A stretch of DNA of 64,000 nucleotides from Treponema sp. (GTDB lineage: Bacteria > Spirochaetota > Spirochaetia > Treponematales > Treponemataceae): contig JAEEIU010000058.1 of NCBI GenBank assembly GCA_016281495.1, positions 1 to 64,000 on the forward strand, given 5' to 3'. Made by a program: the position numbers and the translations under genes. The notes under the pieces are model-generated. The model saw only the letters and a list, made by a program, of their open reading frames with translations, searched no databases and was not told the origin of the DNA. Position 1 is the first letter of the stretch. Every line of letters begins with the position of its first letter. Below are positions 1 to 7,879 of this stretch, in pieces.

Positions 1-130
1 CAATCGCTGGAACAGTTTAGACAGTCGTTATAAGGGACCCATTTCTTGTGAAAATATTTTAGGAAAAGTCTTGTATGTTTCTGATATGGATAATCCGTTT
101 AAGAAAATTAGAGTATTGTCGAATAATTAA
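1..130 (+). CDS. signal peptidase I, C-terminal end (5' truncated by window)
   Basis: The open frame from base 2 to the stop at 128-130 encodes 42 residues. They contain NRWNSLDSRYKGPI followed by ENILGK, which matches the conserved box E of type I signal peptidases (GDNR-x2-S-x-DSR-x2-G-x-V) and the residues after it. This family is a membrane Ser/Lys protease that removes signal peptides from exported proteins. The catalytic Ser and Lys lie outside the window, so activity cannot be judged. The following genes are decayed, so this copy could also be a remnant. Confidence 0.7.
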   Translation, partial: NRWNSLDSRYKGPISCENILGKVLYVSDMDNPFKKIRVLSNN

Positions 131-243
131 AATAAAATTATAATAAAATGGTAAAATGTTGGTTAAATACTGTGAAATAGCTGCATCAAAAATTTATGAA
201 AAAATCAAATTATATGCTATAATTCTTTTAGTTGAGGTCTAAA

Positions 244-377
244 ATGGTTACAGAATGATGATGAAGATTTTGTAAACATGGCTAGCGTTATCACTGAATT
301 GAAGCTGGCTGTGTAGAAATTATACATGGCAGGAAGTATTGTTTTGGCGCCCAATGTGTCAAATTCGAGGGAAAAGA
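244..377 (+). pseudogene. possible remnant of a nucleoside 2-deoxyribosyltransferase-like gene
   Basis: Bases 131-377 hold no intact gene. One frame reads DDEDFVNMASVITELKLAV, a stop at 313-315, then KLYMAGSIVLAPNVSNSRE in the same frame. The pattern of a phenylalanine helix followed by LxLxGxIVLxPNV resembles the N-terminal part of small nucleoside 2-deoxyribosyltransferase-like proteins. The stop and the lack of any continuation suggest a decayed fragment. The identification is from memory of the family pattern only and is weak. Confidence 0.25.
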
Positions 378-755
378 ATGAAAAGATTTTTGTTGATTTT
401 ATGTTTGTGTTTCGGTTCACTCTTTTTATATGCGCGTGGAAGCACGTTGACAGATCATTCAAGGATAAAAGAATTCTCCTCTTTTAGGATAATGGGAGAA
501 ATTGATTTACGGACAGGAAAAGATTATTCATCAGAAGTAAAATATAGAACACTAAATCATGAAGGTGGAATGAGGGTAAGGGTTTTGGAAGTCCTTAAAA
601 AGGATGTGCAGAATAATAAACCCGGAAAATGGTTTTATGTTCTGCTGACCTCCCCTATGTGGGTTGAAGGTAGGGAATGGATAGAAAAGTATCAGGAATT
701 TCTGATTTTTCTTCCAGACGATATGCCTGTTTTTGACTTTTATGAATTTGGCTAA
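378..755 (+). CDS. small exported protein, possibly SH3-like
   Basis: This predicts a 125-residue protein. The start at 378 follows an AGGGAAAAG Shine-Dalgarno-like site and gives a signal peptide (MKRFLLILCLCFGSLFLYA), so it is preferred to an upstream in-frame ATG at 339. The mature part has MRVRVLEVLKKD, then KWFYVLLTSPMWVEG and a run ending FLIFLPDDMPV, which resembles short SH3-like domains of exported spirochaete proteins. The function is unknown. Its stop lies inside the start region of the downstream phosphatidyltransferase pseudogene, so the two were probably cotranscribed. The region is AT-rich compared with the DNA after 3.4 kb. Confidence 0.55.
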   Translation: MKRFLLILCLCFGSLFLYARGSTLTDHSRIKEFSSFRIMGEIDLRTGKDYSSEVKYRTLNHEGGMRVRVLEVLKKDVQNNKPGKWFYVLLTSPMWVEGREWIEKYQEFLIFLPDDMPVFDFYEFG

Positions 756-1000
756 TGTAATAACTGGCATCAGAATCCTTTGCAGCATTGCTTTGCTGGC
801 CGTCCCTCCATTTTCAATATCTTTCTATGTTTTGTATATGACATCAGGTTTGTCCGATATGATTGACGGAACTGTCGTTGGCATTTCTCTTGCCTTTAAC
901 CCTGCCATTCCTTGAACTACGTTATACGTCCACAGTTGTCTGTACAATAGCCACAATCGTAGCAATTCAGGAGAGACATTTTATACGAACTGTGATATAA
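742..1000 (+). pseudogene. CDP-alcohol phosphatidyltransferase, internally deleted
   Basis: The frame opening at ATG 742 encodes MNLANVITGIRILCSIALL and then GLSDMIDGT, the first membrane helix and the start of the CDP-alcohol phosphotransferase motif (D-G-x2-A-R...). The motif then breaks off and this frame stops at 913-915. From about 880 a second frame reads LLPLTLPFLELRYTSTVVC and ends with AIQERHFIRT before a stop at 998-1000, which matches the last helix and tail of the same family. About 100 central residues, including most of the catalytic Asp motif, are missing between the two pieces. It is therefore an inactive gene formed by an internal deletion with a frame change. Confidence 0.75.
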
Positions 1001-1060
1001 TTGTTTTATCACTGTTATGTGAGCCCCGTGTTGTCTTTTTATGGAGAAAGGAGGGATAGA

Positions 1061-1984
1061 ATGAAAAAGAAAACAATTATTGTGTTTTCTATTTTAATTT
1101 GTTTATGCAGTGCAATTTTTGCAGAAGACTGGCAGCCGAATACTTTTGATAATGAAAAATTTGAAAAGGCAAATAACACTGTAAAAGAATATGTTGTTAA
1201 AAATGGCACATATCTTTCTGGGACAAAAGATTTTTCCTTTTACTATTTGAGTGATGTAAACATTTCCTCAGGTTCAATAAAAGCGGAAAAGAATAGTAAA
1301 TTTGTTTTTGTCATCATCTATAAAGAAAAGGTATACTTTTATAAATCTATTAACCATTATGAATCTGGAATTATGGATTATTCTATCATAAGCTGCACAC
1401 CTCCAATTATATACTTGAAATTTAATTCTGGTATTGGTGTGGATACTGTCATTATATCTTTTGATGGTTCTGATTTTGTAATGAACAGCATAGACTGCGT
1501 TTGGCAATCATTCAGCGATGTGGAAAGTTATAATGCATTAATGTCAATTCCATATAAGTACTACTATCTTCAGGGAAGAAAGATCCTTAAGAGAGATTTT
1601 GTTGAACATACCTATGTTTATTCTGATGAAAAGGATAAGATTTATAATCCTACCTATCACTACCGCTTGTGGTTGTTGGGAATCGATGACGCACAATCTG
1701 TTAAAGATGTTTATTATCAGACTTACATAACAGATGATAACCTTCGCTTGAGGACATCTAATTCTAAAGATTCAAATGTGATAACCCTTCTTAAAAAAGG
1801 TACGGAAGTCAGAGTCCTTAGTGTTGATCCTGCAATAACTCAGATGGAAGGGAAGAAAGGGTTCTGGGTTTTGGTTGAAACTGAAACATGTTTTATAGGC
1901 TGGGTTTGGTCAAATTATCTTAAGGGATTTGATTATGAAACAACCAGACATTTCTTGGACTTTGACCCACCAAAAACATGGTAG
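1061..1984 (+). CDS. exported protein with C-terminal bacterial SH3 domain
   Basis: The ATG at 1061 follows a strong AAAGGAGGG site, giving 307 residues. Residues 1-21 are a Sec signal peptide ending in AIFA, so the protein should be exported. The middle is not recognised. The last 80 residues contain DNLRLRTSNSKDSNVITLL, then GTEVRVLSVD and GWVWSNYL, the usual pattern of an SH3_3-type domain, often involved in cell-wall binding. It is followed 12 bases later by another exported protein, so the pair is probably one operon. The exact role is unknown. Confidence 0.7.
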   Translation: MKKKTIIVFSILICLCSAIFAEDWQPNTFDNEKFEKANNTVKEYVVKNGTYLSGTKDFSFYYLSDVNISSGSIKAEKNSKFVFVIIYKEKVYFYKSINHYESGIMDYSIISCTPPIIYLKFNSGIGVDTVIISFDGSDFVMNSIDCVWQSFSDVESYNALMSIPYKYYYLQGRKILKRDFVEHTYVYSDEKDKIYNPTYHYRLWLLGIDDAQSVKDVYYQTYITDDNLRLRTSNSKDSNVITLLKKGTEVRVLSVDPAITQMEGKKGFWVLVETETCFIGWVWSNYLKGFDYETTRHFLDFDPPKTW

Positions 1985-1996
1985 GAGAATTTATTT

Positions 1997-3370
1997 ATGA
2001 AAAAAGTAACATGTTTTATATTTTTATCTTTCATTTTGATTTCTGCCTTTGCAGATATTAATGAAAAACTCCTTGAAGAAGTTAGAAAGGCAAATTCATT
2101 TGATGATGAAAGGATTGGATATGGAGGAGAAGAGTCTGAACTGTATAAGTCTGCAGAAGATCTTGTAAATTCTTGTACAAATCTTGAAATACTAAACCTC
2201 ATAAAAGATGAAAGTCCTGTAGTCAGGTGTTATACGGCTTATTTCATTCAGGATAAGGATGTGGAGGCTGACTGGTACAGTATTTTGCTTGCTGAAATTG
2301 AAGATTATGATAAGTTGTTTTTTCAAAGTTATGACATTCTTTGGTCTTCTTATGCCGGTGATTTTATTATACAGAATCTCTTTGATAAGCTGAACGAAAC
2401 TGAGCAAAATAGTATAAAACTTCAACTGGTTCAAAGACAGTCAAAGCTAAGTCTGGCTCAATCGGTTTTACAAGATGAAATTAAATCTGATGAATTATAT
2501 GAGGCTGCAAGGAAATGGGCATTGGCTGGTAATCCTGATGCTATATTTTCTCTGGCTAAATACAAAAAGACAGAAGACTTGCAGTTGATAAAGACTCTAA
2601 AAGATAAGAGTGACGGTTTGTATTTTAGGGCCTGTCTGTTTAACGTTGATGATTCATATAAACCTGAATTAAGGGATTACATGATTTCCATCATGCCGGA
2701 AAAACATTATAGTAATGAATGGAAGTGGTTCTATAAACTGGTTGCCGCTTTCCATGATGATTTCAGTAAAGAAATATTTGACATGGCGTTTTCTGACAAG
2801 ATGAATAAGGATATTCAGAAATATCATCTGGGATATATCTATGATGCCATAAAAGATTTTAATGACGGATTTTATGATTCTTACTTAAAGACGCTTTGGG
2901 TTCAACATGATAAAATAGATAATGGCGTAATAGATTATTTCTTAAGGACGGATAAAGGCTTTGCCTTGGATGCAATGAAAAAAACATTGATAAACTCCGA
3001 AGAATACTTTATGAATACAGAAACTCTGGATTATGTAATAAAAGTGCTTAACAAAAATAATGTTGATTTGACAGAGTATTTTGAAAGGGCCATATTGAAA
3101 GATTCTGTTACCACATTTAGAATCTACATGGATAATATTAGAAGCGTTCAAATTGAAAAGGACGCAATCATAAAGGCCATGAAATCAAGGTTGAAGACAG
3201 AGTGGAATACATATGTCTGCATACCGCTGTATAGTTATCTGATTTCGCTTAACGATAAATCGATAGATGACTTTCTTGTTAAAACATATAAAAAGAACAA
3301 AAAGAAATACCCAAAATGGAGCCAACCTGAGATAGAACGGATTCTGAACCCCATCATGAAAAAGAAATAG
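1997..3370 (+). CDS. exported protein of unknown function
   Basis: It encodes 457 residues. The start follows a GTAGGAGA site and gives a signal peptide (MKKVTCFIFLSFILISAFA). The remainder is rich in acidic residues, lysine and long predicted helices, and some segments (for example SPVVRCYTAYFI) recall HEAT-like repeats, but I do not recognise a named domain. No catalytic motif is visible. It lies 12 bases after the SH3-domain protein and is probably cotranscribed with it; both may act in the periplasm. Like its neighbour it is AT-rich, which could mean relaxed selection or transfer, but that was not measured. Confidence 0.6.
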   Translation: MKKVTCFIFLSFILISAFADINEKLLEEVRKANSFDDERIGYGGEESELYKSAEDLVNSCTNLEILNLIKDESPVVRCYTAYFIQDKDVEADWYSILLAEIEDYDKLFFQSYDILWSSYAGDFIIQNLFDKLNETEQNSIKLQLVQRQSKLSLAQSVLQDEIKSDELYEAARKWALAGNPDAIFSLAKYKKTEDLQLIKTLKDKSDGLYFRACLFNVDDSYKPELRDYMISIMPEKHYSNEWKWFYKLVAAFHDDFSKEIFDMAFSDKMNKDIQKYHLGYIYDAIKDFNDGFYDSYLKTLWVQHDKIDNGVIDYFLRTDKGFALDAMKKTLINSEEYFMNTETLDYVIKVLNKNNVDLTEYFERAILKDSVTTFRIYMDNIRSVQIEKDAIIKAMKSRLKTEWNTYVCIPLYSYLISLNDKSIDDFLVKTYKKNKKKYPKWSQPEIERILNPIMKKK

Positions 3371-3391
3371 GATTTCCTGCGGCCACCCATG

Positions 3392-3426
3392 TTGACAGTA
3401 CTGGAATAATTTAATATCGTGTGGAT
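3392..3426 (+). promoter_or_regulatory. promoter of RlmM-like gene, leaderless arrangement
   Basis: A TTGACA -35 box at 3392-3397 and a TATCGT -10 box at 3415-3420 are 17 bases apart. Six bases separate the -10 from ATG 3427. The in-frame GTG at 3421 lies between the -10 and the expected transcription start, so it should not be in the mRNA. Confidence 0.6.
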
Positions 3427-4401
3427 ATGGGAAACTATTCGATTAAAGAAATCAGCGGATGTGCATTTTTATCTTTTCCGGGCATGAAGGAGCTTTTGTT
3501 TTCTGAATGCTCCGGGCGTTTTGGAAAAGACATTTCTTCATCTGAGCAATATGGAGATCTGGTTTATGTCCCTGACTGCGTGTCTGATGGTGTCATGCCG
3601 TACTGGTCAAGGTGTACCATGCTCAAGCCGCTTTTAATCACTTTTGAATCTGTCTCTGATGCCGCCAATGCCCTAAAGTCAATCCAAAGGTCATGGGCTC
3701 CATATTCTTATACGCTTTTTCGCCGAAGTTCCCTGATTCAAGACAAGCTTCCCTATGTAAACCTCAAGAACCGCGATTTCCCTTTTGACATCCCCAATAC
3801 ACCAATCGGTCTTTACACCTTAACCGATGAACACACGATGATTGCCTCAGCCCTTACAGATTCAAATCTTCCGGCCGGAAACATAACATTCAACGAAGAC
3901 CATATAAATCCGCCAAGCAGGGCATATCTAAAGATTCAGGAAAGCCTTACTCTTGCGCATCATTTTTTTGGAGTTGAAATGCCTGGTGTAGGTAGCCGAT
4001 GTTTTGAAGCCGGTGCATGTCCCGGTGGATGGACATGGGTTCTTGCAAATCTTGGTGCCAGAGTTTTTGCAGTGGACCGTTCACCGCTTGTTGATGCATT
4101 AATGAACAATCCTCTTGTTACGTTTCAGGCTCACGATGCTTTTACCTTAAAGCCTGAAGCTCTAGGAGAATTCGACTGGATTTTCAGCGACGTAATCTGT
4201 TATCCCGAACGCCTCTATGAATGGGTGTGCATGTGGCTGGAAAGCAAAAAGGTCAGGAACATGATCTGTACGATTAAAATGCAGGGTGAAATCAACTGGT
4301 CTTTAGTTCATAAATTCGCATCAATTCCGGACAGCCGTGTCGTTCACCTAAACTACAACAAGCATGAGCTTACTTTCATTCACTGTGCGTCAAAATCTTG
4401 A
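3427..4401 (+). CDS. RlmM/FtsJ-like SAM-dependent rRNA 2'-O-methyltransferase
   Basis: This predicts 324 residues. The C-terminal half is an FtsJ-type methyltransferase fold. CFEAGACPGGWTWVLANLGA is the SAM-binding motif I region, VFAVDR follows, and FDWIFSDVICYPERLYEW carries the catalytic-type Asp. ICTIKMQGE provides the Lys and HLNYNKHELTF closes the fold. The order and spacing resemble RlmM, which 2'-O-methylates C2498 of 23S rRNA in E. coli, but this protein is shorter and its own target is not shown. ATG 3427 was chosen because the promoter leaves only six bases before it and no Shine-Dalgarno is present. Confidence 0.7.
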   Translation: MGNYSIKEISGCAFLSFPGMKELLFSECSGRFGKDISSSEQYGDLVYVPDCVSDGVMPYWSRCTMLKPLLITFESVSDAANALKSIQRSWAPYSYTLFRRSSLIQDKLPYVNLKNRDFPFDIPNTPIGLYTLTDEHTMIASALTDSNLPAGNITFNEDHINPPSRAYLKIQESLTLAHHFFGVEMPGVGSRCFEAGACPGGWTWVLANLGARVFAVDRSPLVDALMNNPLVTFQAHDAFTLKPEALGEFDWIFSDVICYPERLYEWVCMWLESKKVRNMICTIKMQGEINWSLVHKFASIPDSRVVHLNYNKHELTFIHCASKS

Positions 4402-4412
4402 CGATGAAAACC

Positions 4413-5333
4413 CTAACGGTCAAGGTCTTCCAGGTTGTATGGTGTCTCCTGATATACATAATAGTTGAGCCAGTTTGAATAGAACAGATGGGCGGTACTC
4501 CTCCATCTTGAAAGGACCGGTTTTGTTACGTCGTCATCTGTAAAATAATTCTTTGGCGGTGCAATTTCTATTCCCTTGTCAAGATCCCTCTGGTACTCGT
4601 TGGCAAGTGTGTCGGAGTCGTATTCAAGGTGGCCTGTCATAAAGATTGAACGGTTGTCATTTGATTTTGCGATTGTAAGTCCTGTTTCAGCGTTGCTTGC
4701 AAGAAGCGTGAGTTTGGGATTTGCAAGGACGTCTTCCACATCAATCTTTGTGTAACGTGAAGTGGGGACCGGAAAAATGTCGTCGAATCCGCGTAAAATT
4801 GGATCGGTGGGAACCAGTGCCTTGCTGTAATAAATGCCGGAGAATTTCTTGTCCACTATTCTCTTAGGAATGCCATATAGATGATAAAGTCCTGCCATGG
4901 CACCCCAGCAGATGTACAGGGTTGAATAGACATGCTTTTTTGCATAGTCCATGATGCGGCAAAGTTCTTCCCAATAGTCAACCTGCTCAAATTCAAGCTG
5001 TTCGACTGGTGCGCCTGTAATTATCATGCCGTCGAATTTCTTTGTAAAGACGTCTTCGGAACTAATGTAAAAGCGTTCAAGATGGTCCTGGCCGGTGTGT
5101 TTGGAAATATGGCTTGACATCTGCACAAGGTGAATGTTGATTTGAAGCGGTGTGTTACCCAAAAGACGGAGCAATTGAATTTCTGTTGCAATCTTTGTGG
5201 GCATGAGGTTTACAATGGCAATTTCCAGCGGACGGATTTCCTGTGAAAGGGCACGACCCTGAGTCATAACGAAAATGTTTTCTTTTTCAAGAACGGAAAA
5301 AGCCGGTAAATCCGCATCAATCTTTATAGGCAC
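4413..5333 (-). CDS. metA: homoserine O-acetyltransferase (MetA family)
   Basis: This 306-residue protein of the MetA family activates L-homoserine for methionine synthesis. The GTG start at 5333 follows GAGGTG and gives the normal N-terminus (VPIKIDADLPAF). The nucleophile is Cys142 in ICWGAMAGLYH; His235 and Glu237 lie in TGHLEYD. Residue 111 is Glu in TGAPVEQLEF. In characterised MetA enzymes Glu111 goes with acetyl-CoA and Gly111 with succinyl-CoA, so acetyl-CoA use is inferred despite the common succinyltransferase name. This fits the O-acetylhomoserine sulfhydrylase at 40214-41488. It is divergent from the hydrolase gene at 5452, and no SAM riboswitch is evident upstream. Confidence 0.93.
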   Translation of the reverse strand: MPIKIDADLPAFSVLEKENIFVMTQGRALSQEIRPLEIAIVNLMPTKIATEIQLLRLLGNTPLQINIHLVQMSSHISKHTGQDHLERFYISSEDVFTKKFDGMIITGAPVEQLEFEQVDYWEELCRIMDYAKKHVYSTLYICWGAMAGLYHLYGIPKRIVDKKFSGIYYSKALVPTDPILRGFDDIFPVPTSRYTKIDVEDVLANPKLTLLASNAETGLTIAKSNDNRSIFMTGHLEYDSDTLANEYQRDLDKGIEIAPPKNYFTDDDVTKPVLSRWRSTAHLFYSNWLNYYVYQETPYNLEDLDR

Positions 5334-5451
5334 GCTGCACCTCGATATTGCGACAACTGAGTGTTTGTCTAAAATATTGCCATTATTGTAGCATAAAATT
5401 GATTTATTTGCTATACTATAGGCACAGTAAAATAGCGTAGAGGGGAATGCT

Positions 5452-6462
5452 ATGAAATCTGACCGCAAGGCCGCAATCAAAAAATTAAAGAATCTTGTTC
5501 TTACTCCAAAAATGGATCCGGATGAATATTGCCGTGGTCTGGAGGAAACTTTTTCTTCTGTTTTTCTTCCAAATAATGTTGAATACTCAGAGAGAAACAT
5601 AAACGGCGTAAAATGTGATGTTGTGTCGCCGGTCGTTTATTCTTCAAGGCGAATCATCATATATATTCACGGAGGCTCGTTCATAGGCGGTTCATGCAGC
5701 AGTTACCGTAATTTCTGTGCATCGCTTGCAAATGCCTCCTCATGCCGTATTGTTGTACCTGATTTCAGAAAGGCACCGACACATCCTTTCCCTGCATCCA
5801 TAGATGATCTGGTTGCAGTGTTCAGGGCGATTTATGAGGAAGAGACTGTGGCACGTTCTCTTGAGGCATCTGCATCCCACCTTTCTCCGTCTGAATCTCA
5901 TGCCCAGATAATCGTTGCGGCGGATGGAAGTGGAGCAAGCATGGCAATGGCTGTTGTGCTCAAGATTAACAAAAAATACCGCAATAACATTCAGACACTC
6001 CTTTTGTTTTCTCCGTGGCTTGATTTGACATCAGACAATCCCCTTATCGGTGGAAAAAAGGTCAGCGACGAGATTGTAAGCGGGGCATCCCTGCATCGTG
6101 CGGTTGACATGTACACTTATGCAACAAACATTCAGAATCCTTTTGTCTCATGCCTGCAGGCACCAAACGAAGACTTTGAACAGTTCCCTACGGTATACGT
6201 TCAGATGGGCGAAAAGGAGATTCTTGTACAGCAGGCAAAACAGCTAAAGGAAAAGCTTGCGGCTGTAAATGTTGAATGCATTCTTGACATATGGCCCAAC
6301 ATGATGTTCATGTTCCAGATGGCGGATGAATTCCTTCCTGAGTCACATCTTGCAATCGAAAAAGTCGGCAAGTTCATCATGCAGAGGGAAGCGGAAACAG
6401 AAGCCGAAAGGGAAGAAAGGGAACGCATACTCAGGAAAAACAACATTGCCTCAGGAGAATAA
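5452..6462 (+). CDS. alpha/beta hydrolase of the HSL type, probably lacking the catalytic His
   Basis: This 336-residue protein starts after an AGAGGGG site. IIIYIHGGSFIGG (HGG at 73-75) is the oxyanion-hole motif of hormone-sensitive-lipase-type esterases, and VVPDFRKAPTHPFP is the usual continuation. The nucleophile elbow is AADGSGAS with Ser160, a variant of GDSAGG. The acid region reads MGEKEIL. Where the family has a His (pattern WPxMxHxFQ) this protein reads WPNMMFMFQ, with Phe at 286. Catalysis may therefore be impaired or work differently. The C-terminal tail is charged and coiled-coil-like. It is followed one base later by the U32 gene, suggesting an operon with it and the RelA/SpoT gene. 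Confidence 0.75.
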   Translation: MKSDRKAAIKKLKNLVLTPKMDPDEYCRGLEETFSSVFLPNNVEYSERNINGVKCDVVSPVVYSSRRIIIYIHGGSFIGGSCSSYRNFCASLANASSCRIVVPDFRKAPTHPFPASIDDLVAVFRAIYEEETVARSLEASASHLSPSESHAQIIVAADGSGASMAMAVVLKINKKYRNNIQTLLLFSPWLDLTSDNPLIGGKKVSDEIVSGASLHRAVDMYTYATNIQNPFVSCLQAPNEDFEQFPTVYVQMGEKEILVQQAKQLKEKLAAVNVECILDIWPNMMFMFQMADEFLPESHLAIEKVGKFIMQREAETEAEREERERILRKNNIASGE

Positions 6463-6463
6463 A

Positions 6464-7879
6464 ATGGAACTGCTTTCGCCCGCCGGAAATGTGGACAAAC
6501 TCCGATACTGCTACACTTATGGTGCGGATGCAGCGTATATCGGCCTGAAGAATTTTTCGTTAAGGGTAAAGGCAGACAATTTTTATGAGGACGAATACAA
6601 AAAGGTAAGGGAGCTAAAGGCAGCCTTTCCCGGAAAAAGACTCCACTGTGCGTTGAACATTGCATTTCACAATTCAGAGATAGACCGCCTGTTGAATGAC
6701 ATCCCGTATTTTAAAGAGTATCCGATAGACGCATTCATCGTGCAGGATTTGGGAATCGTGCCAATTTTACAAAAGGAATTTCCTGATGCTGAACTTCATG
6801 TTTCCACACAGGCCAGCTGCATGAACCGTGAGGCCGTAAAGATGTACCGTTCTCTGGGATTCAGCCGTGTTGTCATGGGACGTGAGGCTTCGCTAAAGGA
6901 AATAGCGGAGATTAAGGATGCAGTTCCCGACATGGAAATTGAATGTTTTGTTCACGGTGCCATGTGCATTGCATACGCGGGCCGTTGCCTGATGAGTGCC
7001 TATTTGAACGGACGTTCTGCCCAGGAAGGCTTTTGTTCTCATACATGCCGTTGGGATTATGACGTGCTTACTTCAAAACAGATTGCCCAGAGCGGGGACC
7101 TTGTTCTGCGAGAAAAAAAACGTCCCGATGAATATTTCCCGGTTTATGAAGGTGATGATTTTACTGCGGTTTTGTCGTCAAAAGATTTGTGCATGATTGA
7201 CCACCTTAGGGAACTTAAGGATGCCGGTGTTGATTCGTTGAAAATCGAAGGCCGCATGAAGAGCGTTTACTATGTCGCCATGTGTACAAGGGCATACCGT
7301 AAGGCTCTGGATGAACTTGAAGGAAAGATTACCCCGGAAGAAGCAAACCCCTTTGTCGATGAACTGTACAACGTAAGCCACAGGGCATTCTCTACCGGTT
7401 TTTATTTTGACCGGGCGGAAGCTGATGTTACAGTCAGTGGGGAAAGCGTAAGTCCCTGGGATCTTGCAGCAGAGTTAAAGCCACGATTGACAGAACAGGA
7501 AGAAGAAGCAGTATTGTCACGGGGAAGCAGGTTGAAGCAAAGGCGGATTGACGAATATAATTCACTCGTTCCACAGGCGCAGAAGGCATGGGATGAAAGG
7601 GTAAAGAATCAGCCCGACAAGCATTTGCCTGCTGTTGAAAAAAAAGATGGCTGGCACATGTATCCTCTTGTGGCCTTAAACATGTTGAATGAAAAATCAG
7701 AACTCCAAATTGTAAGTCCCGACATCGTAAGCCAGAATCTTCCGCATGAACGCTATCAGCTTGTAAATCCAGATACAGGTGAAGTTTACCGCTGGTGCTG
7801 CGACGGTCATCCATGCGTGCTTTATACGGACATGGAAATACAGGACGGAAGCTTGATCCGTTCAAGGGGGCAGGAATGA
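6464..7879 (+). CDS. peptidase U32 family protein (RlhA/TrhP-type)
   Basis: It encodes 471 residues. The ATG at 6464 follows CAGGAGA and gives the conserved N-terminus MELLSPAGNVDKL; an upstream in-frame ATG at 6326 would overlap the preceding gene. The family signature is clear: IECFVHGAMCIAYAGRC, LMSAYLNGRSA, then CSHTCRW, and later DSLKIEGRMKSVYYVA. Members once annotated as collagenase-like peptidases include RNA hydroxylation enzymes such as TrhP (tRNA U34) and RlhA (23S rRNA), which use conserved cysteines to hold an Fe-S cluster. The substrate here is not determined. Its stop overlaps the start of the RelA/SpoT gene (ATGA), so translation is coupled. Confidence 0.88.
   Translation: MELLSPAGNVDKLRYCYTYGADAAYIGLKNFSLRVKADNFYEDEYKKVRELKAAFPGKRLHCALNIAFHNSEIDRLLNDIPYFKEYPIDAFIVQDLGIVPILQKEFPDAELHVSTQASCMNREAVKMYRSLGFSRVVMGREASLKEIAEIKDAVPDMEIECFVHGAMCIAYAGRCLMSAYLNGRSAQEGFCSHTCRWDYDVLTSKQIAQSGDLVLREKKRPDEYFPVYEGDDFTAVLSSKDLCMIDHLRELKDAGVDSLKIEGRMKSVYYVAMCTRAYRKALDELEGKITPEEANPFVDELYNVSHRAFSTGFYFDRAEADVTVSGESVSPWDLAAELKPRLTEQEEEAVLSRGSRLKQRRIDEYNSLVPQAQKAWDERVKNQPDKHLPAVEKKDGWHMYPLVALNMLNEKSELQIVSPDIVSQNLPHERYQLVNPDTGEVYRWCCDGHPCVLYTDMEIQDGSLIRSRGQE

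Noticed and set aside
5334-5451. SAM-type riboswitch controlling metA or, at 41489-41574, metY
   Set aside because: Both upstream regions are too short or lack the paired elements and terminator of SAM-I; the only hairpin before metY is the terminator of the preceding gene.
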